Part shown: in pieces, positions 43,266 to 51,477 of the stretch
Layout: each line of letters begins with the position of its first letter
Position numbering within the stretch: the stretch's first letter is position 1
DNA from: Bacteroidota bacterium
GTDB lineage: Bacteria; Bacteroidota; Bacteroidia; Palsa-948
Assembly: GCA_016213405.1 (NCBI GenBank)
Contig: JACRAM010000069.1
Span: 1 to 64,000 of the forward strand
Direction: 5' to 3'
Length of the DNA: 64,000 bases
Notes under the pieces: model-generated
The model's input: only the letters and a program-made list of their open reading frames with translations
Told to the model about the DNA's origin: nothing
The model's database searches: none
Made by a program: the position numbers and the translations under genes

Positions 43266-44219
43266 ATGAAGAACAAAATCTGCAATTTATTAGGAATTCA
43301 GTACCCTATTATACAGGCAGGAATGATCTGGACCAGTGGCTGGCGGTTGGCTTCAGCCGCTTCAAATTCAGGTTGTTTAGGACTGATTGGTGCGGGCTCC
43401 ATGCACCCCGATGTTTTGCGCGAACATATTCAGAAATGCAAAAAAGCGACCACTCAACCTTTCGGAGTTAACGTGCCCATGCTTTATCCTGAGATAGAAA
43501 AGATAATGAATATCATTGTGGAAGAAGGTGTGAAAGTTGTTTTCACTTCTGCCGGAAACCCGAAAACATGGACGGGCTGGCTGAAGGAGCGAGGAATAAA
43601 AGTAGTGCACGTGGTAGCCAGCGTAAAGTTTGCGCAGAAGAGCGAAGAGGCAGGATGCGATGCGGTGGTGGCGGAAGGTTTTGAAGCAGGCGGGCACAAC
43701 GGGCGCGAAGAAACTACCACGATGGTTCTGATTCCGATGGTGAGAGAAAAAATAAAACTCCCGCTCATTGCCGCAGGTGGAATTGCCACCGGCAGGCAAA
43801 TGCTTGCGGCACTTGCTCTGGGCGCGGACGGAGTGCAGATCGGCTCACGCTTTGCGGCTTCAGAAGAATCTTCGCTTCATGCCGGCTTTAAAAAGAAAAT
43901 CACTGAACTGAATGAAGGCGATACGCAGCTCTCCCTGAAAAAATTAGGTCCTGTGCGGGTAGTGAAGAATAAATTTTTTATGCAGGTGCAGGATGCCGAA
44001 GACAAAGGCGCGTCAACGGAAGAACTGAAAACTATTTTAGGAAAAGCCCGCGCAAAAAAAGGAATGTTTGAAGGAGATTTGGAAGAAGGCGAACTGGAGA
44101 TAGGGCAGGTGAGCGCCATGCTGAAAGAAATTAAACCGGTGAAAAGAATTGTGGAGGAAATTATTGCGGAATATGAATTTTCGAAGAAGGAAATTTGTGA
44201 AAGGGGAGAGAGTTCTTAG
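43266..44219 (+). CDS. Nitronate monooxygenase / FabK-like FMN enzyme
   Basis: An FMN-binding TIM-barrel protein of 317 residues of the 2-nitropropane-dioxygenase family: GIQYPIIQAGMIWTSG, GCLGLIGAGSMHPD, PFGVNVPM, a GGHNGREETTTMVLIP loop with the catalytic-type His, AAGGIATGRQML and ADGVQIGSRFAASEE. Family members oxidise alkyl nitronates or act as enoyl-ACP reductase (FabK); sequence alone does not separate the two. The start at 43266 (MKNKICNLLG) removes a 13-codon upstream extension that overlaps the promoter region. Convergent with ribE; the two stop codons overlap. Confidence 0.88.
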   Translation: MKNKICNLLGIQYPIIQAGMIWTSGWRLASAASNSGCLGLIGAGSMHPDVLREHIQKCKKATTQPFGVNVPMLYPEIEKIMNIIVEEGVKVVFTSAGNPKTWTGWLKERGIKVVHVVASVKFAQKSEEAGCDAVVAEGFEAGGHNGREETTTMVLIPMVREKIKLPLIAAGGIATGRQMLAALALGADGVQIGSRFAASEESSLHAGFKKKITELNEGDTQLSLKKLGPVRVVKNKFFMQVQDAEDKGASTEELKTILGKARAKKGMFEGDLEEGELEIGQVSAMLKEIKPVKRIVEEIIAEYEFSKKEICERGESS

Positions 44220-44845
44220 GAAAGGCGGGAAGAAAGAATCTTTTCAATGTGCTTGCCGAGAATATCAAACTCGATGTTTGCTTTATCGCCTTTCTTCAGA
44301 GAAGAAAAATTGGTGTGCTTGAATGTATGTGGAATGATTGCCACTGAAAAGGAAGCCCCCTCTAAATCTCCCCCGTTAGGGGAGGTGTCAACAACAGTAA
44401 GAGATACGCCATTTATGCAAATGCTTCCCTTTTCAATTATCAGATTTGAGACTTGAGACTTGGAGTTTGAGACTTGGAATTTGAAACTCCAGCTTCCCTT
44501 TTCTTTCTTGATTGCATTCACCTCTGCCATGCAATCCACATGCCCCTGCACAAAATGCCCGTCCAGCCTATCACCGATTTTTAATGAGCGTTCAAGGTTT
44601 ATCCTATTTCCTTTTTTTAATAAGCCAAGATTGGATTTATCGAGAGTTTCTTTAACCGCTGTTACAGTATAATTTTTCCTGGAAGAAGAAATGTTTTCTA
44701 CGGTGAGGCACACTCCGTTGTGCGCAACGCTTTGCCCGATTTTTAATTCCTTCGCAAAAGCACATTCAATCCCGAACCTGAGATTGGATTTATCCTTCTC
44801 AATAGAAATTACTTTTCCTGTGGCTTCTATAATTCCTGTAAACAT
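44216..44845 (-). CDS. ribE: Riboflavin synthase alpha chain with two repeat insertions
   Basis: Riboflavin synthase (209 residues) dismutates 6,7-dimethyl-8-ribityllumazine to riboflavin. The start MFTGIIEATGKV is the universal family N-terminus; the open frame extends 37 codons further upstream but only through dispersed repeats. Two lumazine-binding halves are clear (SVAHNGVCLTV, then GSICINGVSLTVVD and PHTFKHTNF). In the second half two stretches do not fit the family: residues about 118-135 (FQVSNSKSQVSN region) and about 153-164 (SPNGGDLEG), and both are encoded by dispersed repeats. They fall in surface loops, so activity may be retained. Confidence 0.93.
   Translation of the reverse strand: MFTGIIEATGKVISIEKDKSNLRFGIECAFAKELKIGQSVAHNGVCLTVENISSSRKNYTVTAVKETLDKSNLGLLKKGNRINLERSLKIGDRLDGHFVQGHVDCMAEVNAIKKEKGSWSFKFQVSNSKSQVSNLIIEKGSICINGVSLTVVDTSPNGGDLEGASFSVAIIPHTFKHTNFSSLKKGDKANIEFDILGKHIEKILSSRLS
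44355..44389. repeat. In-frame CCC/GGG repeat in ribE
   Basis: GCCCCCTCTAAATC then CTCCCC-CGTTA-GGGGAG, a hairpin of the same class as those at 47906-47985. It is read as SPNGGDLEGAS, between the conserved GVSLTVVD and SFSVAIIPHT of riboflavin synthase. Confidence 0.8.
44441..44492. repeat. In-frame GAGACTTG repeat in ribE
   Basis: TTTGAGACTTGAGACTTGGA followed by further TTTGAGACTTGGAATTTGAA words: four to five imperfect copies of a GAGACTTGG/AATTTGA unit, read as KFQVSNSKSQVSN. The same unit family is intergenic at 47843-47880 and 48633-48741. Confidence 0.8.
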
Positions 44846-44856
44846 GGTACGGATAA

Positions 44857-44953
44857 CCCTTCGACTACGCTCAGGGTAAACTTGACTGCGAATATACGAA
44901 TTACAAAAAATGCGGATAAGTTCCCTCTCCTTCAGGAGAGGGTTAGGGTGAGG
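44857..44953. repeat. Cluster of three dispersed repeats upstream of ribE
   Basis: ACCCTTCGACTACGCTCAGG (about 44857-44876), an ATATACGAATTAC word (44889-44901) and the CCTCTCC-TTCA-GGAGAGG hairpin with GGGTTAGGGTGAGG (44923-44953). They fill the gap between ribE and the adhesin gene and leave little room for a promoter. Confidence 0.75.
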
Positions 44954-44956
44954 CAA

Positions 44957-47713
44957 TTACTTGCTGAGCAAATGCACATTGCCTACCAGCGAGCGGGGAA
45001 TGATTCCTTTGAGGCGGATGTCATTCACAATGCAGGCATAAAAGTACACTCCATCTGAACATTGCATTTTTGTCTGTGCGCTTTTTCCATCCCACATTAT
45101 TTCAGGGTCGGCAGTGCGGAACACTTCCGTTCCCCATCGGTTGTAAATCTTAATGTCAATATCCTTTACATATTTATACGGATGCAGGGGAGTGAAGAAA
45201 TCGTTTGACCCGTCCCCGTTCGGAGTGAACACATTGGGGAGTTCATAGTAAGGGCAATTGTCAATGCAAACCAGGTTGCTGAAAGCGCTTTCGTTGCTGA
45301 ATGAATCCACCGAAGTGACCGCGTAGCATCCCGCAATGGATGACAAACTATCATCAATAAATGTGGTAGTGTTTATGTTGAAAATAGTATCGAGCACTGA
45401 AAAATCATCGTCTTCAACAGGCGAATAATAGAGGATGTAATACAGCGCGTCATCGCAGCAGGAGTTGTTCGGGTTGTTCCACGTTAAAATATTTCTTGAT
45501 AAGTCGCAGCTTGAATCCACCGCCAGCGAAACAGGGCAGGGCGGAGTCAGGTCAACAGGCGCGCAGCAAAGTTCCTGAGACCAGTTGATGAGCGGCTTTG
45601 GAAGCGTGGTGTCAATGTATGCGCCAGTGCTTTTCACCTTGTAGCAATACGTTATTCCGTTGCCCAGCCCCGTATCGGTAAATGTTTGCAAAGTAGTGGT
45701 GCCGATAGAATCCCACACAGAGCCGTTGAATTTATAAATGTCATACCGGTCATTTGACCATGGCACCTGCTCGTTCCAGGTGATTTGAATCTGATTATCG
45801 TTCGGATGGCAGGTTAAAAACACCGAAGAAGCGCTTTGCGCATAGCAGGATGAAGTACTTGTTCCGTGATAAAAGTCAACGCGGTACTTGTAGGGTTTGG
45901 TTTGCGTAGTGAGGAACGAATCAAGATAAGTAGTATCCAGCGCGGCAAAGAAGGGGCTGGAGAATGTTTTTATCAGAGAAAGAGGAGCAGACCCGGCAGC
46001 GCGCATCAGTTCAAATTTATAAGGACCTGGATTCAGTATAGTATCAAAATCCGTAGCGCTCACGAGCGGCTTCACCCATTTTATATTTATCACTCCGTTG
46101 GTGGTGCCTGTGTTTTTCACATCCACATTGGTGATAATGGGCATGTCGCGCACCAGGTGTTTGCACACAGGGTCGGAGGCATAACTTTCGGCACCGTCAA
46201 TATAAGTTGCTGTTACGCGGTAGGAATAATCATTGCCCGGCACCAGCCCCAAGCCCCCGTTGTTATCGGTGTAAGAAGTGGTGGCGTTTGATACGGTGGC
46301 TATCAGCGTGTATCCCCACAAAGGCGGAACGCCTGTTACGCAGTTGCCTGCCGTGTTGGTATCGCAGCCGATCCTGCGGTATATTTTGTATTTGTAAAGA
46401 TAATTCCCCGATTGGTTATTGCAGGGAGCGGTGTTCCAGCTCAGAAGCATTTTGGCGCAATCAGGACCGGCAGCAAGGTTGGCGGGTGCGGGCGCAATCA
46501 CCCGTATGAAAAATGATTCGTAATCCGTAAGCGGAACGGCAGGACTATCAGGCGCACCGTCATCCACCGCTTTGAAGGTTACAAGGTAGGGCTGCTGCCT
46601 CACCTGGCTGCAGGTGGGAGTCCATGAAAAAATTCCGGTAACCGGAGTTGCTGGCGGAATAAATGATGTGGTAAAGGTGGCAGAAGGTGTTGTGTTGAAC
46701 GGACCTCCTGTGACGGTAAAGGATTGAATGCCGTCAAGCTGAATAACGTCAGTAGCCGTAACCGTGAGCGTAAGATTTGTATTTGCCAGAATACAGGTAT
46801 CATCCACAGGTGAAATTACGGGAGGGTCGTTCTGGCAATTGCATACTCTTATTTGCATGTCTCTTCTCACTGTGCCGATTAAAGAGCGATGATGTGTCCA
46901 TTTATTTAACGCCCACTCTTCAACATCAATTGCAAAATTATATTCATCACAGTCAGGAGGGCTGATAACTGCCGGAGGAACATTCCACACAAAATCCCCG
47001 GTATAAGGGTCAAGCGAAACGCCCGAAGGAATATAATAGCCGGGAATCGGAACGCCTCTATCTTCAAAACACACACCAAGTTTATATGACAAACTATCTC
47101 CGTCAATATCGGATGCGCCCGGGTTATGAATAAAAATTTTTCCCGCACAAGCCCTGTCAACCGGAGGATTGGAAAAGGTGGGAGAGCTATTGCACTGTGG
47201 CATCCCATAAGCAGAAGAGATTTTCAGGGTATCCTGTATGCTGAAAGGAATGTCGCCATTACCGGGCGGCATGTTCACTATTCCAGTATTACGGTTGGCA
47301 TCGGTCATGGAAAGAATGTAAGTTCCCGGACCCGAATACGTATGAGTGGTTGTGTAAACATTTTTTTTAATGTTCAATGAAACTAAACTGGGAGAACCAA
47401 TGTTCCATTCCCCCATGTGGTGAGTGTTCCCGCTTCCGCAGGAGCAGCCTGAAGCATTCCAATAATCTGTTGAGGGGTCGCCCGGTTCAAAATTGCTTCT
47501 GCAAACCACAGCCGTGTCGCCAACTCCTCCTCCAAAATTTATGGTGAGCATGCATCGGTCTGCCGGGTCGCTGCTTCCTTTTGTATAAGTTGTTATTGTA
47601 ATTGAATAAGTATATCCTCCCAAACATTCGAAAGTAATTTCACCTGCTCGCTCGTGAGTGGCGAAAGAGAAATAAGAAAGAATAGAAAAAAGTATGGTAA
47701 AGATTCTTTTCAT
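44957..47713 (-). CDS. Large secreted protein with gliding-type (CHU_C) C-terminal domain
   Basis: A 918-residue exported protein: signal peptide ending FSFA-T, an N-terminal ITFECLGGYTYSITITTYT domain common in Bacteroidota gliding-associated proteins, a Ca-binding-like cadherin/Ig region (DDTCILANTNLTLTVTATD), fibronectin-III-like repeats (about 430-800) and a C-terminal domain LPNVFTPNGDGSNDFFTP...YNRWGTEVF...WDGK...DGVYFY characteristic of type B sorting by the type IX secretion system. It is expected on the cell surface or in the medium; adhesin-like. Ligand unknown. Confidence 0.92.
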   Translation of the reverse strand: MKRIFTILFSILSYFSFATHERAGEITFECLGGYTYSITITTYTKGSSDPADRCMLTINFGGGVGDTAVVCRSNFEPGDPSTDYWNASGCSCGSGNTHHMGEWNIGSPSLVSLNIKKNVYTTTHTYSGPGTYILSMTDANRNTGIVNMPPGNGDIPFSIQDTLKISSAYGMPQCNSSPTFSNPPVDRACAGKIFIHNPGASDIDGDSLSYKLGVCFEDRGVPIPGYYIPSGVSLDPYTGDFVWNVPPAVISPPDCDEYNFAIDVEEWALNKWTHHRSLIGTVRRDMQIRVCNCQNDPPVISPVDDTCILANTNLTLTVTATDVIQLDGIQSFTVTGGPFNTTPSATFTTSFIPPATPVTGIFSWTPTCSQVRQQPYLVTFKAVDDGAPDSPAVPLTDYESFFIRVIAPAPANLAAGPDCAKMLLSWNTAPCNNQSGNYLYKYKIYRRIGCDTNTAGNCVTGVPPLWGYTLIATVSNATTSYTDNNGGLGLVPGNDYSYRVTATYIDGAESYASDPVCKHLVRDMPIITNVDVKNTGTTNGVINIKWVKPLVSATDFDTILNPGPYKFELMRAAGSAPLSLIKTFSSPFFAALDTTYLDSFLTTQTKPYKYRVDFYHGTSTSSCYAQSASSVFLTCHPNDNQIQITWNEQVPWSNDRYDIYKFNGSVWDSIGTTTLQTFTDTGLGNGITYCYKVKSTGAYIDTTLPKPLINWSQELCCAPVDLTPPCPVSLAVDSSCDLSRNILTWNNPNNSCCDDALYYILYYSPVEDDDFSVLDTIFNINTTTFIDDSLSSIAGCYAVTSVDSFSNESAFSNLVCIDNCPYYELPNVFTPNGDGSNDFFTPLHPYKYVKDIDIKIYNRWGTEVFRTADPEIMWDGKSAQTKMQCSDGVYFYACIVNDIRLKGIIPRSLVGNVHLLSK

Positions 47714-48188
47714 GCTGAACAGTACATCAAAAATAGTACAATAGTGGAATGAACAAACTAATGTACGGAATATTTCACTGCGGGTAAAATAAAAAAGCCC
47801 TCTGATTTATACCAAAGCAACCGGGCTTTCCGAAATGTTGAAGTCCCAAGTTCCAAATTCCAAGCCCCAAATTCCAAGGTCGTATCCCCAAGGGAGAAAA
47901 GAAAGGCAGCCCTAACCCTAAAGGGGACAAAGACAAAAACCAAAATCCTTCACCCTTTAGGGCGGAGGCAGGGATTTAGGGCAAAGTGTGCGTCAGTCTA
48001 GTTCTACGAGGTTTCCTGTGGGTAGAGATTTATAGTAGAACTGTAAATTGAATAACGAACATTTGAACATTTGAACTAAGAACATTCGAAGTGAATGTAT
48101 TTTACTTCTGACTTCGTTATTCAAATGTTCTATTGTTCTATTGTTCATTTTTTAGTTTACCCACAACAAACATAGTAGAACCTAAGTC
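47714..48188. other. Repeat-filled intergenic region
   Basis: No gene is supported in this 475-bp gap. In order: an AAAGCCC/GGGCTTT stem with a 22-base loop (47794-47829), possibly a terminator of the upstream leftward gene; TCCCAAGTTCCAAATTCCAAG words (47843-47880); CCCTAAA/TTTAGGG-type repeats (47906-47985); and the nested inverted-repeat structure at 47998-48187. Confidence 0.75.
47998..48187. mobile_element. Nested inverted-repeat element without a gene (MITE-like)
   Basis: Outer arms: TAGTTCTACGAGGTTTCCTG then TGGGTA on the left, and the complement of AGGTTCTACTATGTTTGTTG then TGGGTA on the right (48151-48185). Inner arms: AATTGAATAACGAACATTTG at 48046 and TTCGTTATTCAAATGTTCTA at 48112, the same arms that frame the four-helix-bundle gene at 17210-17677. 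Only about 35 bp lie between the inner arms. The word ATAGTAGAAC also occurs directly repeated at 48032-48041 and 48172-48181. Confidence 0.55.
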
Positions 48189-48560
48189 TTAATACAGCTT
48201 AATGGTCTTGCTCACCTGCTTGCCTTCTTCCAGTTTAACAAGGGCGCTGCCGGCAGTAAGCGTGCTGGTGGAAATGGGCGTGATGTCTGCCTGCAAAATG
48301 GCGGGGAGTTTAAACGTGAAGGATACAGAACCTGCGGCATCGGTCACACCGGTTTGGTCCTGAATGTTAAGGTTTCCGTTTGTTCCCGGGGGAGGATACA
48401 AATGCACCGTTGCAGAAAAAACCGGAGAGCTGTTGTTGCCATCCACCACGTTTATCACCACATCGCATTCTTTATTCCGCTGGCATGAAAAAGAAAAAGC
48501 CAGCATAAATACAGAGAGGCATGCAATGAAAACATAAGCAGGGTATCGGCTTGATTGCAT
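48189..48560 (-). CDS. Small lipoprotein with carboxypeptidase-regulatory-like domain
   Basis: A 123-residue protein with a lipoprotein-type signal (SFSCQ, lipidated Cys at about residue 26). The mature part is one beta-sandwich: VVINVVDGNNSSPVFSATVHLY, GVTDAAGSVSFTFKLP and VKLEEGKQVSKTIKLY, the pattern of carboxypeptidase-regulatory-like/CarboxypepD_reg domains. Cell-envelope location expected; function unknown. It is followed on its promoter side by a large inverted repeat (48633-48741). Confidence 0.8.
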   Translation of the reverse strand: MQSSRYPAYVFIACLSVFMLAFSFSCQRNKECDVVINVVDGNNSSPVFSATVHLYPPPGTNGNLNIQDQTGVTDAAGSVSFTFKLPAILQADITPISTSTLTAGSALVKLEEGKQVSKTIKLY

Positions 48561-48632
48561 GAGTATATTTTTTATCCTTTACAAAGGCGAGGCAAAGATA
48601 AATATTACTTGCACGTGTGCAACAAAAAAATA

Positions 48633-48741
48633 AGTCCCAAGCATCAAGCCCCAAGTTCCAAGTCCCAAGAAACAGCCAGCATCGGCTGTTCCCTTGGAAT
48701 TTGGGTCTTGGAATTTGGAACTTGGGACTTGGGAACTTTCG
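48633..48741. repeat. Long inverted repeat of CCCAAGTTCCAAG units
   Basis: AAGTCCCAAGCATCAAGCCC and CAAGTTCCAAGTCCCAAG on the left are mirrored by CTTGGAATTTGGGTCTTGGA and ATTTGGAACTTGGGACTTGG on the right, with AGCATCGGCT in the middle. It lies between mqnC and the small lipoprotein gene and could form a stable hairpin acting as a transcription end for mqnC. Confidence 0.8.
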
Positions 48742-48747
48742 GGGGAC

Positions 48748-49899
48748 TCAGTAATTCACCACCTGCTCCACTGTTTCCTGCGGAAGAATGCGGTATTCAT
48801 ACTGCTGGTTTCTCAACTGAGGTTCAAAACCCGCTTCGCGGATGGCATCTTGTATGGTTTTAAAAGTGAAGCGGTGAGGTGCGCCTGCCGCGCTAACCAC
48901 ATTTTCTTCCAGCATAATACTTCCGAAATCGTTGGCGCCTGCGTGTAAACTTAGCTGAGCGGTTTCTTTTCCCACCGTGAGCCATGATGCCTGAATGTTA
49001 AGAATGTTCGGAAGCATGATGCGGCTCATCGCAATCATGCGGATGTATTCTTCGCCTGTGGTACTGTTTTTTACCCCGCGCACTTCGGCAAGAAGCGTGT
49101 CCACATCCTGAAATGTCCATGGAATGAAAGCGAGAAATCCTTTTGCGTGTTTCGGCTTTTCGTTTTGCACTTCACGAAGCCAAACCAAATGTTCAAATCG
49201 TTCATACAGCGTTTCCACATGCCCGAACATCATGGTGGCTGATGTGGTGATATTAAGTTTGTGCGCGGCTCGCATCACATCCAGCCATTCTTTACCTCCG
49301 CATTTTCCGTTGGAAATTAATCTGCGCACGCGGTCATTCAGAATTTCCGCGCCTGCACCGGGGAGAGAATCCAATCCGGCTTCCACCAGAGCTTTCAGCA
49401 CTTCGGTGTGCGTGGATTTTTCCAACTTGGTGATGTGCGCCACTTCGGGCGGACCGAGCGAATGCAATTTTAACTTCGGATAAAGTTTTTTTAGTGAAGA
49501 AAATAAATCGGTATAGAATTTTAATCCGAGTTCAGGGTGATGTCCACCCTGCAACAGCAACTGGTCTCCTCCCCATCGGAAGGTCTCTTCAATTTTTTTC
49601 TTATACGTTTCAATATCGGTGATGTACGATTCAGCGTGTCCCGGAATGCGGTAGAAGTTGCAGAACTTGCAGTTGGCAATGCACACATTGGTGGTGTTTA
49701 GGTTTCGGTCTATCTGCCAGGTAACAATGTGTTCGCTTCCCTGCCTGCCGGCAGGCAGGGCTTTCTTCTGAATTTTTCTCAGCTCATTCGCCACATACAT
49801 CAGTTCGGAAATAGTCGCCTTCTCAAAGAGAAAAACTCCTTCTTCAATGGAAAGAAATTCAAACTGCAGCGCGCGTTTAAGAAGGGAATCACTATTCAT
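48748..49899 (-). CDS. mqnC: Cyclic dehypoxanthinyl futalosine synthase (menaquinone, futalosine route)
   Basis: A radical-SAM enzyme of 383 residues: cluster ligands C73-x3-C77-x2-C80 (NVCIANCKFCNFYR), GGDQLLLQGGHHPELG, HSLGPPEVAHI, LDSLPGAGAEILNDRVRR and ATMMFGHVET, followed by AFIPWTFQ. These features fit MqnC, which cyclises dehypoxanthinyl futalosine in menaquinone biosynthesis; MqnE is the nearest alternative. Menaquinone would be the quinone pool for the anaerobic respiration encoded at 5-13 kb. Residues 47-54 (ALPAGRQG) are an in-frame insertion of a perfect palindromic repeat just before the conserved VTWQIDRN. Confidence 0.85.
   Translation of the reverse strand: MNSDSLLKRALQFEFLSIEEGVFLFEKATISELMYVANELRKIQKKALPAGRQGSEHIVTWQIDRNLNTTNVCIANCKFCNFYRIPGHAESYITDIETYKKKIEETFRWGGDQLLLQGGHHPELGLKFYTDLFSSLKKLYPKLKLHSLGPPEVAHITKLEKSTHTEVLKALVEAGLDSLPGAGAEILNDRVRRLISNGKCGGKEWLDVMRAAHKLNITTSATMMFGHVETLYERFEHLVWLREVQNEKPKHAKGFLAFIPWTFQDVDTLLAEVRGVKNSTTGEEYIRMIAMSRIMLPNILNIQASWLTVGKETAQLSLHAGANDFGSIMLEENVVSAAGAPHRFTFKTIQDAIREAGFEPQLRNQQYEYRILPQETVEQVVNY
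49739..49760. repeat. Perfect palindromic repeat in mqnC
   Basis: The 22-bp sequence centred on CTGCCTGCCGGCAGGCAG is its own reverse complement. It is read as ALPAGRQG, an insertion known by eye from many Bacteroidota draft proteins. Confidence 0.9.
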
Positions 49900-49938
49900 A
49901 TTTTCTCTACATTTACCCTCTCAAAAATAAGAATTAAT

Positions 49939-51375
49939 ATGACGCTCATTAAGAAAGGACCCGTTCCGTCAGAGAACGAAAACATGGTGGTGCTGTGTAA
50001 AAGGAATTCTTCGCTTGAAGGATTCGGTTTGTCATCTTCCGAAATGGAGTATGCGAAAATGGAATTCGAAAAGAAGGACAAAAAACTTGTCGTTATCAAC
50101 CAATTGAGGCGAGTGGTGATTCTTTCGCTGCTGGTTAAAAAAGAAAAAGAAGCGCTCACGCTGGAGGTCTGCCGGAAAGCGGGAGATAAAATAGCCATCT
50201 ATCTCAACGATGCGAAAAAAGAATCCATCGTTGTTGTGGATGCCATTGGCGATGCAAAAGCAATCCTCGCTCTTGCTGAAGGAATCGCGCTCGGCAATTA
50301 CCAGTTCATCAAATACAAGACAAAAGATTTTCAGAAAGATAAATTTACCCTCAGAAATATTTTCGTCAACAGCAAAAAAGTAAATGTAAAAGATGTTGAA
50401 CGCTTGCAGATTTCGGTGGATGCGGTTGGAGAAGCAAGAACCTTGGTGAACGAACCCGTCAGCACACTCAACGCGACACAACTTGCAAAAGAATTTCAGC
50501 GATTGGGAAAGGAAGCGGGATTCAAAGTGACCGTGTTTGATAAAGCAAAAATCACTTCGCTCGGGATGGGCGGACTGCTGGCTGTGAATTTAGGAAGCGT
50601 TGATCCGCCCACCTTCACCATCATGGAATGGAAACCCAGCCGCCATAAAAATAAAAAACCGATTGTGCTCGTAGGAAAAGGTGTGGTGTACGATACGGGC
50701 GGATTGAGTTTGAAGCCCACACCCAATTCCATGGACTACATGAAGTGCGACATGGCGGGCTCTGCCGCTGTGGGAGGAACGATGTACGCCATCGCGAAAG
50801 CAAAACTTCCGGTGCATGTGATAGGTTTGGTTCCTTCAACGGATAACCGCCCCAGTGGAAACGCGTATGCACCCGGTGATGTAATAAAAATGTATGACGG
50901 GCAAATGGTGGAAATGCTCAACGCGGATGCGGAAGGAAGAATGATTCTTGCCGATGCGCTTGCGTATGCGAAGCAATATAACCCTGAACTCGTGATTGAC
51001 CTGGCAACGCTGACAGGCGCTGCAATCGCTGCTATCGGAACTTTCGGAATGGTGGCGATGGGAACAGCAAGCGAAACGCAGAAAAATAAATTGAAAGCCA
51101 GCGGAAACAATGTACACGAGCGCCTGGCAGAATTTCCTTTCTGGGAGGAATATGATGAGCTTATCAAATCCGATATTGCCGACATGAAAAATATTGGCGG
51201 TGCGTACGGAGGCGCCATCACAGCAGGGAAATTTCTCGCGCGCTTCATTGATTATCCATGGATTCATCTTGACATTGCCGGTCCCGCATTTCTCACCGTG
51301 AAAGATTCCTATCGCGGAAAAGGCGGAACGGGAACGGGAGTTCGTCTTCTTTTCGATTTTCTTAAAAATTATTAA
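49939..51375 (+). CDS. pepA: Leucyl aminopeptidase (M17)
   Basis: An M17 metallopeptidase of 478 residues that removes N-terminal residues from peptides in the cytoplasm. The catalytic C-terminal half shows VLVGKGVVYDTGGLSLKP, KCDMAGSAAV, the family signature NADAEGRMILADAL and GGAYGGAITAGKFL, containing the two-zinc ligands (Lys, Asp, Asp, Glu). The N-terminal domain is typical in length. The start MTLIKKGPVPSE is used; the frame stays open 70 codons upstream but only through the reverse strand of mqnC. Confidence 0.95.
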   Translation: MTLIKKGPVPSENENMVVLCKRNSSLEGFGLSSSEMEYAKMEFEKKDKKLVVINQLRRVVILSLLVKKEKEALTLEVCRKAGDKIAIYLNDAKKESIVVVDAIGDAKAILALAEGIALGNYQFIKYKTKDFQKDKFTLRNIFVNSKKVNVKDVERLQISVDAVGEARTLVNEPVSTLNATQLAKEFQRLGKEAGFKVTVFDKAKITSLGMGGLLAVNLGSVDPPTFTIMEWKPSRHKNKKPIVLVGKGVVYDTGGLSLKPTPNSMDYMKCDMAGSAAVGGTMYAIAKAKLPVHVIGLVPSTDNRPSGNAYAPGDVIKMYDGQMVEMLNADAEGRMILADALAYAKQYNPELVIDLATLTGAAIAAIGTFGMVAMGTASETQKNKLKASGNNVHERLAEFPFWEEYDELIKSDIADMKNIGGAYGGAITAGKFLARFIDYPWIHLDIAGPAFLTVKDSYRGKGGTGTGVRLLFDFLKNY

Positions 51376-51386
51376 GAACTCAAATC

Positions 51387-51471
51387 ATGAATATCGAACA
51401 AGGAATATCGAATGTTGAAGTAAATTAAAAACTTCGGTGTTCAGCATTCCTTGTTCAGTATTCGATATTCA
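51387..51471. repeat. Inverted repeat of GAATATCGAAC units
   Basis: TGAATATCGAACAAGGAATA and TCGAATGTTGAAGT on the left are mirrored by ACTTCGGTGTTCAGCATTCC and TTGTTCAGTATTCGATATTC on the right, with about 15 bases between. It fills the gap between pepA and pdxA and ends 7 bases before the pdxA start. Confidence 0.85.
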
Positions 51472-51477
51472 AAAAAT

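Noticed and set aside
44846-44956. N-terminal extension of riboflavin synthase
   Set aside because: The 37 extra codons are entirely made of dispersed repeats; the family N-terminus MFTGIIE starts at 44845.
49729-49938. 70-codon N-terminal extension of leucyl aminopeptidase
   Set aside because: It is the reverse strand of mqnC, including the palindromic repeat; the family start is at 49939.
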